From Nonomuraea fuscirosea (GTDB lineage Bacteria > Actinomycetota > Actinomycetes > Streptosporangiales > Streptosporangiaceae): a stretch of 64,000 nucleotides of DNA. The number at the start of each line of letters is the position of its first letter. Positions within the stretch are counted from its first letter, which is position 1. The notes under the pieces are model-generated. The model saw only the letters and a list, made by a program, of their open reading frames with translations. It made no database searches and was not told the origin of the DNA. A program made the translations under genes and the position numbers. Below are positions 16,898 to 24,948 of the stretch, one piece after another. The stretch is taken from contig NZ_PVNG01000007.1 in assembly GCF_003001935.1 (NCBI RefSeq), positions 1 to 64,000 of the forward strand, in the 5' to 3' direction.

Positions 16898-17086
16898 TCA
16901 GTGGCTGGTGAGCCAGCTCAATGCGGCGCGCATGACGGCGCGAATGTCGGGTGCGAGCGTGGTGGCGGCCAGCAGGAAGCCGAACAGCAGCGTGATCAGC
17001 GCGTGCCACCAGCGCAGCCCCAGGTAACGCCAGGCGATGAACACCAGCGTTCCGAACACGAACACCAGCGGGACAGTGACGGTCAT
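16898..17086 (-). CDS. small membrane protein (two segments)
   Basis: A 62-aa protein with hydrophobic stretches at about residues 3-19 (VTVPLVFVFGTLVFIAW) and 24-45 (WHALITLLFGFLLAATTLAP), then an amphipathic tail. ATG at 17086 is preceded by GGAGGTGAAGCCC, the same leader as before the zinc protein at 17271. It is probably an Spd-like helper of DNA spread between hyphae; this is inference from position and topology. Confidence 0.65.
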   Translation of the reverse strand: MTVTVPLVFVFGTLVFIAWRYLGLRWWHALITLLFGFLLAATTLAPDIRAVMRAALSWLTSH

Positions 17087-17139
17087 GGGCTTCACCTCCT
17101 CTCGCGGACGGGTTCGACGGTCGATGGGGGACGGGTGGG

Positions 17140-17271
17140 TCAGATGCCGTCGTGGCGGGACTTGCGGCGGTGCCAGCGCCAGCGGGCGCGGCACTTGCGG
17201 CACCGCTGGTTGCCGGGCGTTGCGGGGGCGCCGCACGGGCACCGGCCAGGCATGAACGGGAACGTGCGCAT
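17140..17271 (-). CDS. 43-aa zinc-ribbon protein
   Basis: The 43-aa product has CPCG (residues about 11-14) and CRKC (about 24-27) in an Arg-rich setting, a minimal zinc ribbon. ATG at 17271 is preceded by GGAGGTGAAGCCCTG. The gene is closely packed in the transfer operon. Function unknown; a DNA-binding helper is plausible. Confidence 0.6.
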   Translation of the reverse strand: MRTFPFMPGRCPCGAPATPGNQRCRKCRARWRWHRRKSRHDGI

Positions 17272-17278
17272 CAGGGCT

Positions 17279-17470
17279 TCACCTCCTCCCGGCATAGGCG
17301 GTCGGCCGGCCGCGGTGGGCGTAGGTGCCCAGCAGGCGGCGGCTCAGGGCTCCGGTGGGGGTGTGGCGGCGGTCCTCGGCACGGATCACAGCAACCGCCA
17401 CCACGAACAGCGCCAGCGTGGCGACCGACAGGGCCAGGGCCAGGAACACGACGAACAGTCCGATGTCCAC
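17279..17470 (-). CDS. small single-pass membrane protein
   Basis: A 63-aa protein with a strong hydrophobic segment over residues about 4-29 (IGLFVVFLALALSVATLALF and on) and a basic cytoplasmic tail. GTG at 17470 starts 3 bp after the stop of the previous gene. It fits the group of small membrane proteins (Spd-like) usually found beside tra in actinomycete elements. Confidence 0.6.
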   Translation of the reverse strand: MDIGLFVVFLALALSVATLALFVVAVAVIRAEDRRHTPTGALSRRLLGTYAHRGRPTAYAGRR

Positions 17471-17473
17471 TGC

Positions 17474-17833
17474 TCACGCCCCCTCGATCTCGTTGAGGGC
17501 GATCACGTCGCGGTAGGAGTCCCGCGCGGCGCGGCGTTCCATCGCTGCTTGGGTGACCAGGATGGCTTCGTAGCGGACGCTGCCGAAGGCGATACCGGCG
17601 ATGTGGTGCCCGTTCTCAGCGATGGGCGTAGTGCCCAGCAGGGCGGCAATGCGCCCGACTTCGGTGATTGCCTCAGCCTCGGTGGAGGCGTCGGTGTCGT
17701 AGTTGGTGTGGACCGACACCCGGACGGGTCCGTACCTGGGAACGGGCACCTGCGGGTGGCTGTCCAGGAACGCTGCGAGGGCACGCAGCCCGCTGATCAG
17801 TTCGCGGCGGTGGTGGTGCTGAGCTGGGCTCAT
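17474..17833 (-). CDS. hypothetical protein heading the transfer operon
   Basis: A 119-aa soluble protein that I do not recognise. It starts with helix RRELISGLRALAAFLDSHP, followed by strands (VPRYGPVRVSVHTNYD) and a mixed C-terminus. There is no signal peptide or membrane segment. It is the first of six genes in a row with gaps of at most 55 bp ending with the FtsK gene. Confidence 0.6.
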   Translation of the reverse strand: MSPAQHHHRRELISGLRALAAFLDSHPQVPVPRYGPVRVSVHTNYDTDASTEAEAITEVGRIAALLGTTPIAENGHHIAGIAFGSVRYEAILVTQAAMERRAARDSYRDVIALNEIEGA

Positions 17834-18006
17834 CTAGATCACATCCCTTCCGTTTCCGGTGACCTACGAGGTGAAGGTAGGTTCCGGGGAAGGGGTGAAC
17901 CCATCGCGCGATGTGAGCATGCAGTGAGATCAAAAACATCCGGCGATGAGATGGATCAAATCCCGTGGTGAGATAACTCCCAGCTCACGACATGCGCCAT
18001 GAAGGA

Positions 18007-18065
18007 CCCCCGACAGAGCCCTTGGGAACTGGCGCTCGCGTGAGCGCAGAGGACTCTGCCGGGGG
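18007..18065. other. double stem-loop in the 313-bp gap upstream of the transfer operon
   Basis: CCCCCGACAGAG (18007-18018) pairs with CTCTGCCGGGGG (18054-18065) with one mismatch, and inside it GCGCTC (18032-18037) pairs with GAGCGC (18042-18047). No U-tract follows on either strand. The gap (17834-18146) has no gene. It may be a terminator for the upstream genes, a transfer locus (clt) or a replication site. Confidence 0.5.
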
Positions 18066-18146
18066 CGTTGACGCGACGATGCGGGACACGGTGGCAAGGT
18101 GTGAGCGAGCCAGTCAACCGCACCGTCGCGCGTCTATGGGCCTTCC

Positions 18147-18800
18147 TCAGGGTTGATTGAGTACGGCCTGCATCCCGTGCAGCTCGACTACCTGAGCGGT
18201 GGCGAGCGCGTAGGGGTGGTGCTGGAAGTCGTCCCAGGCAACGAACACGTTGTGAGCCGTGGGCATGACGGTGTCGAACAGGCCGGGACGGTACAGGTCC
18301 GCCAGCACGCCGACGCTGCGGGCGGCGGTCACGGTGAAGACGGTGAAGTCCTCACGCAGCATGGGGCACTCTTCCAACGCCTTGGGAATGCACCGCCAGC
18401 ACGTCGGCGGGGCGTTGGTGCGTCCGCTGTGCAGTCCAGTGGGCTCGAATACCGTCTTGGTCAGCGGCCACGGGATCAGCCCCGACGCGGAATCGGTCGC
18501 TGGGGTGCCGCACACCTGGCACAGCAGCTTGTCCATGCACCTCCACTGCCTGCGCGTGTTCAGCTTGCGCATGCGCTCTGTGCCGCGCGTGGCCGGATGG
18601 TCGCGAAGGTCGCGGATGCGGGCACGCAAGATGCCGCCCTTGCTGCGTACCTTGGCCGCATGCAGGCTCACCCAGTCGCCGGGCCGCGATGGCAGATAGG
18701 CCAGCCGCAACCTGCCCGCATACGGTACGAACCCGATCGGGTCGTTCACCAGCTCATTGGCGAACGCGATGGTGTACGGGATCGTCGAGTAGCCGGTCAC
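18147..18800 (-). CDS. hypothetical Cys-rich zinc-binding protein
   Basis: A 217-aa protein with Cys88, CQVC (94-97), CWRC (134-137) and Cys145, which would make one or two zinc sites. A Trp/Pro-rich core (SGLIPWPLTKTVFEP) lies between them and a mixed C-terminal domain follows. GTG at 18800 overlaps the stop of the previous gene (GTGA). I do not know a family; it and the preceding gene form a two-gene unit divergent from the XRE regulator. Confidence 0.65.
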   Translation of the reverse strand: MTGYSTIPYTIAFANELVNDPIGFVPYAGRLRLAYLPSRPGDWVSLHAAKVRSKGGILRARIRDLRDHPATRGTERMRKLNTRRQWRCMDKLLCQVCGTPATDSASGLIPWPLTKTVFEPTGLHSGRTNAPPTCWRCIPKALEECPMLREDFTVFTVTAARSVGVLADLYRPGLFDTVMPTAHNVFVAWDDFQHHPYALATAQVVELHGMQAVLNQP

Positions 18801-19165
18801 GCCGGACCGCCCTTCCGGAGCGGCGTCTCGTTGGGCGGAGCCGGTGTGGGCTGGGGATGCTTGGGCGTGGCCGATCGCAGGTCTCCGACGCGCGCGGCGA
18901 TACGCCGCGCCGCTCGCTGCGGATCCGCCGATGGGTGCCAGGCATAGACGGGCCGGTCTCGTCGATCGTTCCAGCCCGAACACCACCAGAAGAGATCACC
19001 GTTCGTCCACACGACCAGACCGCGTGACACCGACACCACGGCCAACCCGTAGCCGTCGTTCACATCGGTTGTGATCCCATGGGTGGCCAGCTCTCGTTGC
19101 AGCCGGTCAGCCACGGCAACGGCGGTAATGGGAGCGAGACGAGTCGTCTCTTGCTCCGGAGTCAT
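18797..19165 (-). CDS. small hypothetical protein, paralogue of the protein at 2256-2564
   Basis: A 122-aa protein. Its first 90 residues follow the pattern of the 102-aa protein at 2256-2564: a helix with DRLQRELATHGI, strands GLAVVSVSRGLVVW, a Trp-rich middle and a final PQRAARRIAARVGDL helix; a Pro/Lys-rich tail is added. ATG at 19165 follows GGGAGG. It is divergent from the element's XRE regulator, just as the other copy lies in an operon divergent from an XRE regulator. Confidence 0.7.
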   Translation of the reverse strand: MTPEQETTRLAPITAVAVADRLQRELATHGITTDVNDGYGLAVVSVSRGLVVWTNGDLFWWCSGWNDRRDRPVYAWHPSADPQRAARRIAARVGDLRSATPKHPQPTPAPPNETPLRKGGPA

Positions 19166-19307
19166 GTGCCGGCCTCCCGCAATCCGCTCACCGAGCAATG
19201 GATGGCGAAAGCCAGACAAATGCGGATCTTCGAAACCTCTCAGATCAGCTCTGACCTGCGCCACGGACTGATGTGAGGTTTCCAAGCGAAGCGGTTCCGC
19301 ATAATCT

Positions 19308-19327
19308 CACCGTGATATCTCACGGTG
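19308..19327. promoter_or_regulatory. operator in the divergent XRE promoter of the element
   Basis: CACCGTGA (19308-19315), spacer TATC, TCACGGTG (19320-19327): a perfect 8-bp inverted repeat in the intergenic region between the 18797-19165 gene and the XRE regulator. The surrounding ATCTCAC also occurs twice as a direct repeat. It is a likely autoregulatory site controlling excision and transfer. Confidence 0.6.
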
Positions 19328-19391
19328 TGATGGACTGGAACAGCTCCACTACTCCCGAAAGGCTGCGCTACCAGGGGAACGGAACGCCGCC

Positions 19392-20819
19392 ATGACGATG
19401 GACCAAGAGCGAGTTCGCCATGTCCTTGAGACTGTTTTCGCACGTCAGGATGTGGAAGATGTCTGCAAACAGCGTGACCTCGGCGGCGTTATCCGCATCC
19501 TGACCAAGTACGGCATCACCCAGGGCCAGATCGCGAACCTCACCGGGATCCCTCAAGGGCGCGTCAGCGAGTACAAGAGCGGCAAGCGCGTCCCGACCGC
19601 AAAGCATACATTTGAGTCGTTTGCTGACGGTTTGGGCATGCCCGGCCACTTGCGACGCCATCTGGGCTTGGCGTCCTCCGGTGGCGGGGGCGGTGTGCGA
19701 GTCGTCAGCGATGGGGTCCAGATCCCCACGGACACATTCGACTTGCAGCTCTTTGCTGAAGCGATCGGGAAAAGGGGCGAGCCGTTGAAGCGCCGCGAAC
19801 TACTGGCCATGGTCGGACAACTTGGTGCCCAGTCAGCTCTAGCTCAAAGTGAGGCATGGGAGAAAGTAGCCTTCGCCCTGTCCAGGCCCAGCGCCATTGA
19901 CGAAGCAGTGGTCCGGGAGATGGAGGCTAGAGCCGCCGGCTTTCACCGCCTCGAAGAGATGCTTCCTGCCCATACGATCTTCAGGGGCCTGGCCGCCCAC
20001 CTGAACGAGGTCGGAACCATCCTGAACGGCACAGCCACGGATCCCAAAGACGAGCTTCGCAGACGCTTGATCGTGGTTGCTGGCGAAAGCAGCGTGCTTG
20101 CTGGATGGATCGCGACAGACCTCGGCAATATCTCTGCGGCACGGAACTTCTACGACACCGCTGAGAAAGCTTCGAAAGAAGCAGATGACCCGGCCATCAT
20201 CGCGTGTGCGTTCGGATATAGAAGCTACATACCGAGCGGTAAGGGTAACCACGGTAGAGCCCGAGCCCTCCTGACAACCGCTCTACAGCACTTGCCCAAG
20301 GACACCTCCCCTGGAACTACATCGTGGCTTGCCGCTAGACATGCGGAAGAGAGCGCAGCCCTCGGCGAAAGCGAAGCAGCTCTTCAGTCATGGGAGGAGG
20401 CACGCGAAGCGTTCAACATCGCCGATCCGGAGGAGGACCGCGTATGGACACGATTCCTTGACCGGGATCGTTTCGACTCCTTCGCCATCTCCACCTACGC
20501 CCAGATCGGCCGACTAAACGAAGCCGAAGCGGTCGCACACGCGGTCATATCACGCCTGTCCGAGGTGGAAAGGAAGCGGGCAGGCATCATCCTCGGCGAC
20601 ATCGCTACAGCCCATATCGTGCATGGCTCAGTTCAAGAAGCAGCCAGAGCGGCCAGAGAAGGCCTCGCTGTCATTCGCGAGACGGAATCCGGAATCTGGC
20701 TGCCACGATTCATCGTTCTCGGAGAAGCGCTCAGGCGCTGGCAAACTCAACCACCAGTCCGCGCCTTTCTAGAAGAATTGGCCGTTACGAAGCGTCAGTT
20801 CTCTGCGTCTCCGCGCTAA
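19392..20819 (+). CDS. XRE-family regulator with TPR-like C-terminus
   Basis: A 475-aa protein. The HTH lies at about residues 38-82 (YGITQGQIANLTGIPQGRVSEYKSGKR). A Gly-rich linker (SGGGGG) leads to a long helical region of TPR-like repeats (about 130-460) that probably senses a small molecule or peptide. ATG at 19392 is the first codon with a reasonable upstream purine tract. It is the only clear transcription factor of the element besides the small HTH proteins, and probably its master regulator. Its 3' end overlaps that of the convergent CutA-like gene by 35 bp. Confidence 0.82.
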   Translation: MTMDQERVRHVLETVFARQDVEDVCKQRDLGGVIRILTKYGITQGQIANLTGIPQGRVSEYKSGKRVPTAKHTFESFADGLGMPGHLRRHLGLASSGGGGGVRVVSDGVQIPTDTFDLQLFAEAIGKRGEPLKRRELLAMVGQLGAQSALAQSEAWEKVAFALSRPSAIDEAVVREMEARAAGFHRLEEMLPAHTIFRGLAAHLNEVGTILNGTATDPKDELRRRLIVVAGESSVLAGWIATDLGNISAARNFYDTAEKASKEADDPAIIACAFGYRSYIPSGKGNHGRARALLTTALQHLPKDTSPGTTSWLAARHAEESAALGESEAALQSWEEAREAFNIADPEEDRVWTRFLDRDRFDSFAISTYAQIGRLNEAEAVAHAVISRLSEVERKRAGIILGDIATAHIVHGSVQEAARAAREGLAVIRETESGIWLPRFIVLGEALRRWQTQPPVRAFLEELAVTKRQFSASPR

Positions 20820-21114
20820 TCCAGCTAAGGTAGTCATCGCTTCCTGTAGCAATTTCAGTTGCGATGATTTCTGGTATCTCATAACTGTGGTTGGCTTTGA
20901 TGTGGTTCTCAAGCGCGTCGAGCAGGGCGCGCGTCGTCTTGATGACCAACTGCCATTCCTGCTCGTCACGCAATGAGCCTCGCCACCAGTACAAAGACTG
21001 AATCGGTCCGATGATCTGTACGCCAGCGGCGAGACGTTGCGAAGTGATGCTACGTGCCAGAGTAGCGCCCTCGTCAGCGCTCGACACAGTGGTCAGGACT
21101 TGTATGTATTCCAT
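20785..21114 (-). CDS. CutA1-like protein
   Basis: A 109-aa protein with the CutA1 fold signature: LARSITSQRLAAGVQII, SLYWWRGSL, EWQLVIKTT and HSYEIPEIIATEIATGSDDYLSWI. CutA1 trimers resemble PII signalling proteins; the copper-tolerance role is disputed. The usual Cys of the AACVN motif is replaced (AAGVQ), so copper binding there is unlikely. ATG at 21114 follows GAGGA. It is the first cargo-side gene, downstream of the membrane protein and ATPase on the same strand, an unusual location for a normally chromosomal housekeeping family. Confidence 0.85.
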   Translation of the reverse strand: MEYIQVLTTVSSADEGATLARSITSQRLAAGVQIIGPIQSLYWWRGSLRDEQEWQLVIKTTRALLDALENHIKANHSYEIPEIIATEIATGSDDYLSWISAETQRTDAS

Positions 21115-21232
21115 TCCTCGCCCTCTCCTGACTGCAGTGCTATAGCCTGGAGTTCCACGTGAATGTACCAAAGTAACTGCCTGCAGCCACGACATCAAGT
21201 GACCACACGTAAGCCCAGCAGCCTTGCACGAC

Positions 21233-21709
21233 TTAGCTAGATAAGACCTCATTACCTATGAAGAGGATAACAAAGATCGCCCCGTACACGCCAGGAACAA
21301 TTCTTTCTACTACACCAAGACGCAAATAGCGAGGACGCTTCTTTGATTGACTTCCAGAGCTTGAGTGAAGAATATTCCATTCATCCATAAAGGGATGTAC
21401 AGGTAGCGATTCCTCGATAGAATTTATCACTGCGAACTTAGCGCTGGATAAACGCCTGTAGCTACCCAGCAGCATCCACCATGAGACAGAAAGGACTAAT
21501 CCTGCAATAGAAATCGCTACGTTCGCCCACCAATCATCTTCAGGACCATAGGCGCCTATTAGGCCTGATACCGAAACCAGTGTAGTTTCTGCTGTGAGAA
21601 AATATGAGTTAGCGGTTGCTCGTCGCGCGGATACACGATCAGCCATTTCTACCGCCAGTTTATACAATTCAACTGCCACATTTACATCGGCCGCATTATT
21701 GCCCGACAT
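21233..21709 (-). CDS. small membrane protein, RipA/SLATT-like
   Basis: A 158-aa protein. An N-terminal amphipathic helix (VELYKLAVEMADRVSARRATAN) leads to membrane segments at about 36-54, 64-82 and 136-153; the loop after the second has SYRRLSSAKFAVINSIEESLPVHPF. This pattern is that of the small integral membrane proteins annotated as RipA-like and resembles SLATT effectors, predicted pore-formers of nucleotide-signalling defence systems. The family call is by eye. ATG at 21709 lies downstream of GGAGG; the gene is 48 bp after the TIR-like ATPase on the same strand. Confidence 0.65.
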   Translation of the reverse strand: MSGNNAADVNVAVELYKLAVEMADRVSARRATANSYFLTAETTLVSVSGLIGAYGPEDDWWANVAISIAGLVLSVSWWMLLGSYRRLSSAKFAVINSIEESLPVHPFMDEWNILHSSSGSQSKKRPRYLRLGVVERIVPGVYGAIFVILFIGNEVLSS

Positions 21710-21757
21710 GCAACCCAAACCTCCACTTGCAAGTAAAGGGCGGAATAGTCTCTATAG

Positions 21758-24139
21758 TCAGGACATCGGCTCGCCGGCATCCGTTATCTCCAGATAGCTT
21801 CTGTAGGCAGGGTGTACTTCATACCTAGCTGAGCGGTCCGATGATTTTTCGAATTTGCGTCTTCTTACGTCCGCGCGCTTTATCTCGCCCTCAGTGCCGC
21901 CGTAATCAAACTCGCCCTCGCCAACTTCTACGCCTAGGAAGCCAAGTTTCCTCAGCACGTCGACAGCTCGATTACGTTCAGCTTCGGAAGCGCACGCCTC
22001 CGCAACTAGTGAATTAAGTCGCTCCGAGTCAATAATCGACTCCTCTCCAGCGAATTCAATAAGGACGTCAGCAAGGTTTATAGAGCTAGCAACACCTTCA
22101 ACGAGAATCGCCTCGTAAGCGAACTGGCTGTAATCGCGTTCGGCATCCAGGATATCGGTCTCGCTCACTACTGAATGCCGTGCGTTACTCGCCCTTTCGA
22201 CCGCAGCGTTGGCAAAGAAGACGAGATCTCGCGGACGTGGCTGTACACGGGAGAGCATATAGTTCCGCGTCTCCAGACCCCTGACTGTAGGGGTGAAATA
22301 GTTTGTCCACAGCTCATCTGCTGGACTTTTCCCATCGCGAGCTGCAACGAATCTGTCTTCAATTACCCTTGCTAGGAGAACTCTATCTCGCCATTCAATT
22401 TCGGTGACTGCGATCTTATCGGGCTCGCGCGCTCTATCTCTAACAAATGCAAAAATATCACTTCGCAGGAACACTGTTAGAGTGACGTTCACGCTTGCTT
22501 TTCGCGGATTTTCACGATGGAACTCATCAACGACGCGCCCGACGACAGTGAGCAGCCCCAAGATGATACGCGACATTAGTTCGAGATCGGCACCCCGCTC
22601 CCACGCTTTGTCGAGGTTGTCTACCAGCACAGCCACTCTATTTCGGGCTGCAAGGGACTGGCCGATGAGACTTCGCAATTCTCCAAGCGTAGTCCCGTAA
22701 AGTGCGGCGCTTATCTTCTTACGGGCTTGCTCGATCTGCTCTTGCTCGATCTCCGTGTCGGTGCTTATCAATTCTTGCAACGAACCAACGAGCCGTTCCA
22801 GGCGAGAAGACAGGCTGGCACTTACACCCAGATGTTTTTCGTCGAGGCAATTTCTGAGGGAGTCCAAAGGAGATCCAGTCGCAATTCCTGCAGGTCTGTC
22901 CTCTGCCTCTTCCACGGCACGTGACGCGATCTCTGTATAGAGTAGATACTTCCAGAGCCCTTCAATCAAATACTGACTAAGATGCCGTGAGTCAATTCTT
23001 TGCAAGACCTCAAGAAGGCCTTCGATCTCGTAACTCGCCGGCTTCATCGCACATACGAGGTTTCTTGCATCGCTCCTCAGTGCCTCTGCGGCAAACTGCA
23101 TATTCGCTGTTTTTCCAGTTCCTTTCTTTCCTGTGAAAATGACAGCAGTACCGTCAAGAATATCTCGATAGTCGCGAGTTTCGACGAAATATCTTTTAAG
23201 GCCAACTTTATCGCTTTCTGCCACAGGACTACCGAAACGCAAGGCGGCAAGCTCGATGGATATGGCCCTCTTCGTTGGCTTAGTGCGTGTAGAAGTTGGC
23301 GCATGGAGGCTCTCCATCCACTTGGTCATGCGCGTTTCCAAATGCGCCGCGTTGCGATACTTAATGGCTAGGTCGCGATAGTCGATAGGCGTTTCGTCGT
23401 TCTCCTCCATGAGGAGAACTATTTCGCGCCCTAGCCCTCGGGCTATTCCAGCCAAAAGAGCCACGCGGGGGTTGGCTAGATCAGACAAGTACGCACGCGA
23501 AGGTGTGAAGTGGAAAATTGCGTATTTTGCCTGATAGATCGCCTGCGTGTACCACGCCAAAGGTGAATTGGCATAGTCGTCGAAGGCGACAGTATCGATC
23601 TCGAACTTCCCGAACCTGTCTAGCGTTCGCGAGAGACGACGGCTGGCATCGTCCTCCTTCAGACTCGGTATGTAAAGAACTCGAGTCTCATCAACCGGTA
23701 CTTCTATACCCTTGAGCAGATCCTCCCATAGCGAGACTGGCGGGCTAGCAACGACACTAGCTATTCGCGCCTTTAGGTGGTCTGCATTACGGTATCCAGT
23801 CCAACCGGTGGTGCTCAAGAGTGAGAAATCTTTCCACCTTTTTCTTGCGTCCTTGTCTTGCTCGTCAAGGAGAGGAACGACACGTTTCTCTTGAGCGATT
23901 GCGTAACCGAGTTCATATAGAACATTGGAGCTAAGTGTTGTTAGCTCGAATAGTCCTATCGTGCTCTGCCGTATCACGGCCTCGACCTCATTAATGATGA
24001 GACGGCCGTCTACCTGCAATTCTTCCCATGATACCGAGCTGACGACACCGGGTATGGTTGTTGAGTCGCTGGCCGCCCTATAGAGAGTTTCTCTTAGTAC
24101 TTCGGGGTTAGCGCTGTAACCAAAGAAAAGGCTGTGCAT
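21758..24139 (-). CDS. P-loop ATPase with N-terminal TIR/nucleotide-hydrolase-like domains
   Basis: A 793-aa protein. Residues about 1-130 look like a TIR- or nucleoside-deoxyribosyltransferase-like domain (FFGYSANPEVLRETLY, IGLFELTTLSSNVLYELGYAIAQEKRVVPLLD; Glu76 in the NVLYELG motif is the probable catalytic residue). Residues about 150-270 look like a second, degenerate copy (VLYIPSLKEDD..., ANPRVALLAGIARGLGREIVLLM). The ATPase follows: Walker A GKKGTGKT (337-344), Walker B VAVLVDNLDKAW (502-513) and a sensor-like TVFLRSD. The C-terminal 200 residues are helical. The closest known group is the Sll1717-type P-loop ATPases. It is AT-richer than its surroundings, pointing to recent acquisition. 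Confidence 0.75.
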   Translation of the reverse strand: MHSLFFGYSANPEVLRETLYRAASDSTTIPGVVSSVSWEELQVDGRLIINEVEAVIRQSTIGLFELTTLSSNVLYELGYAIAQEKRVVPLLDEQDKDARKRWKDFSLLSTTGWTGYRNADHLKARIASVVASPPVSLWEDLLKGIEVPVDETRVLYIPSLKEDDASRRLSRTLDRFGKFEIDTVAFDDYANSPLAWYTQAIYQAKYAIFHFTPSRAYLSDLANPRVALLAGIARGLGREIVLLMEENDETPIDYRDLAIKYRNAAHLETRMTKWMESLHAPTSTRTKPTKRAISIELAALRFGSPVAESDKVGLKRYFVETRDYRDILDGTAVIFTGKKGTGKTANMQFAAEALRSDARNLVCAMKPASYEIEGLLEVLQRIDSRHLSQYLIEGLWKYLLYTEIASRAVEEAEDRPAGIATGSPLDSLRNCLDEKHLGVSASLSSRLERLVGSLQELISTDTEIEQEQIEQARKKISAALYGTTLGELRSLIGQSLAARNRVAVLVDNLDKAWERGADLELMSRIILGLLTVVGRVVDEFHRENPRKASVNVTLTVFLRSDIFAFVRDRAREPDKIAVTEIEWRDRVLLARVIEDRFVAARDGKSPADELWTNYFTPTVRGLETRNYMLSRVQPRPRDLVFFANAAVERASNARHSVVSETDILDAERDYSQFAYEAILVEGVASSINLADVLIEFAGEESIIDSERLNSLVAEACASEAERNRAVDVLRKLGFLGVEVGEGEFDYGGTEGEIKRADVRRRKFEKSSDRSARYEVHPAYRSYLEITDAGEPMS

Positions 24140-24948
24140 CGTCCCGCTTGTCCTCTCTAGCCTAAGTCGCCAATCTTACGCTCAATGTCGTGCGCGAGGC
24201 AGGGTTTAGTTGCAAGTTGCCCTGCATGCGGCGGACGGGTGAACAACCTCCGGCAGGAGCCCGTTACGACGTCATTCGCCCGCCTTCTGCCTGGTTGTTA
24301 GCTAACAAGAAGCCCCAGCGCACCTGCCTGCCTTATCCATCGGCAAGCAACGCTTTTTGTTACATCTCATGCCGCGTCTTGCGGGGCGAGACTGTTGGTA
24401 TGCCAGGTCGGCCGGCCGGCTGGTGGTTGCCGTCGCAGGTGGGCGACGGCGGGCTGGTGACGCGAGGTCAGCCGTGCTCTACATCGTTTCGCACACATTG
24501 CCACACGTGCGTGCTGACGGGGCGAATCTCGGTTGCGTCGCGGAAGCACGCAGGGTAGGGCAGGTTCTCTGTGGCATCGCCGTTCGGCACGCTGGAGTCA
24601 GGGATGGCTAGAGCGGCACCTCTACAGCGACCCGCCATTCGTCGGGCACCGCACTGTTCCAGGGCGGTGCCCGGTAGCCATGGCCACGAATCCCGATCGT
24701 CGTACTGGTCGTCGTGCAGGGGGTACCTGACGAGAACGGGTGGCCTCGGGGGAACGCCTAGCGTTGTCGTCGGGAAGGTACGCGTTGATCATGGGTTCCT
24801 CTCCCGCTCCGGGAAGAGTCGCGGGAGCCAATTTGGGAGCCACCGCCTTGCGGCCCTCTCAGACTTCCCGCGTCCTCCCCGGAGTGTTCGGCAAGGTGAG
24901 AGGCACCCGATCGACTCGGATCGACATTCTCAGACTCTCTGATGTTCC
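24140..24948. other. gene-poor right end of the element
   Basis: I see no supported gene. The stretch holds a perfect 14-bp palindrome TTGTTAGCTAACAA (24295-24308). Near the right attachment site, from about 24828, it has a GGGAGCCAATTTGGGAGCCA motif matching the GGGAGCCAATCGGGGAGCCA found inside the left end near 12899. These may be integrase arm-type sites. Confidence 0.45.

Noticed and set aside
24622-24843. A small minus-strand gene at the right end of the element
   Set aside because: The product is Arg/Pro-rich without motif or ribosome site, and it covers the probable integrase arm-type repeats.
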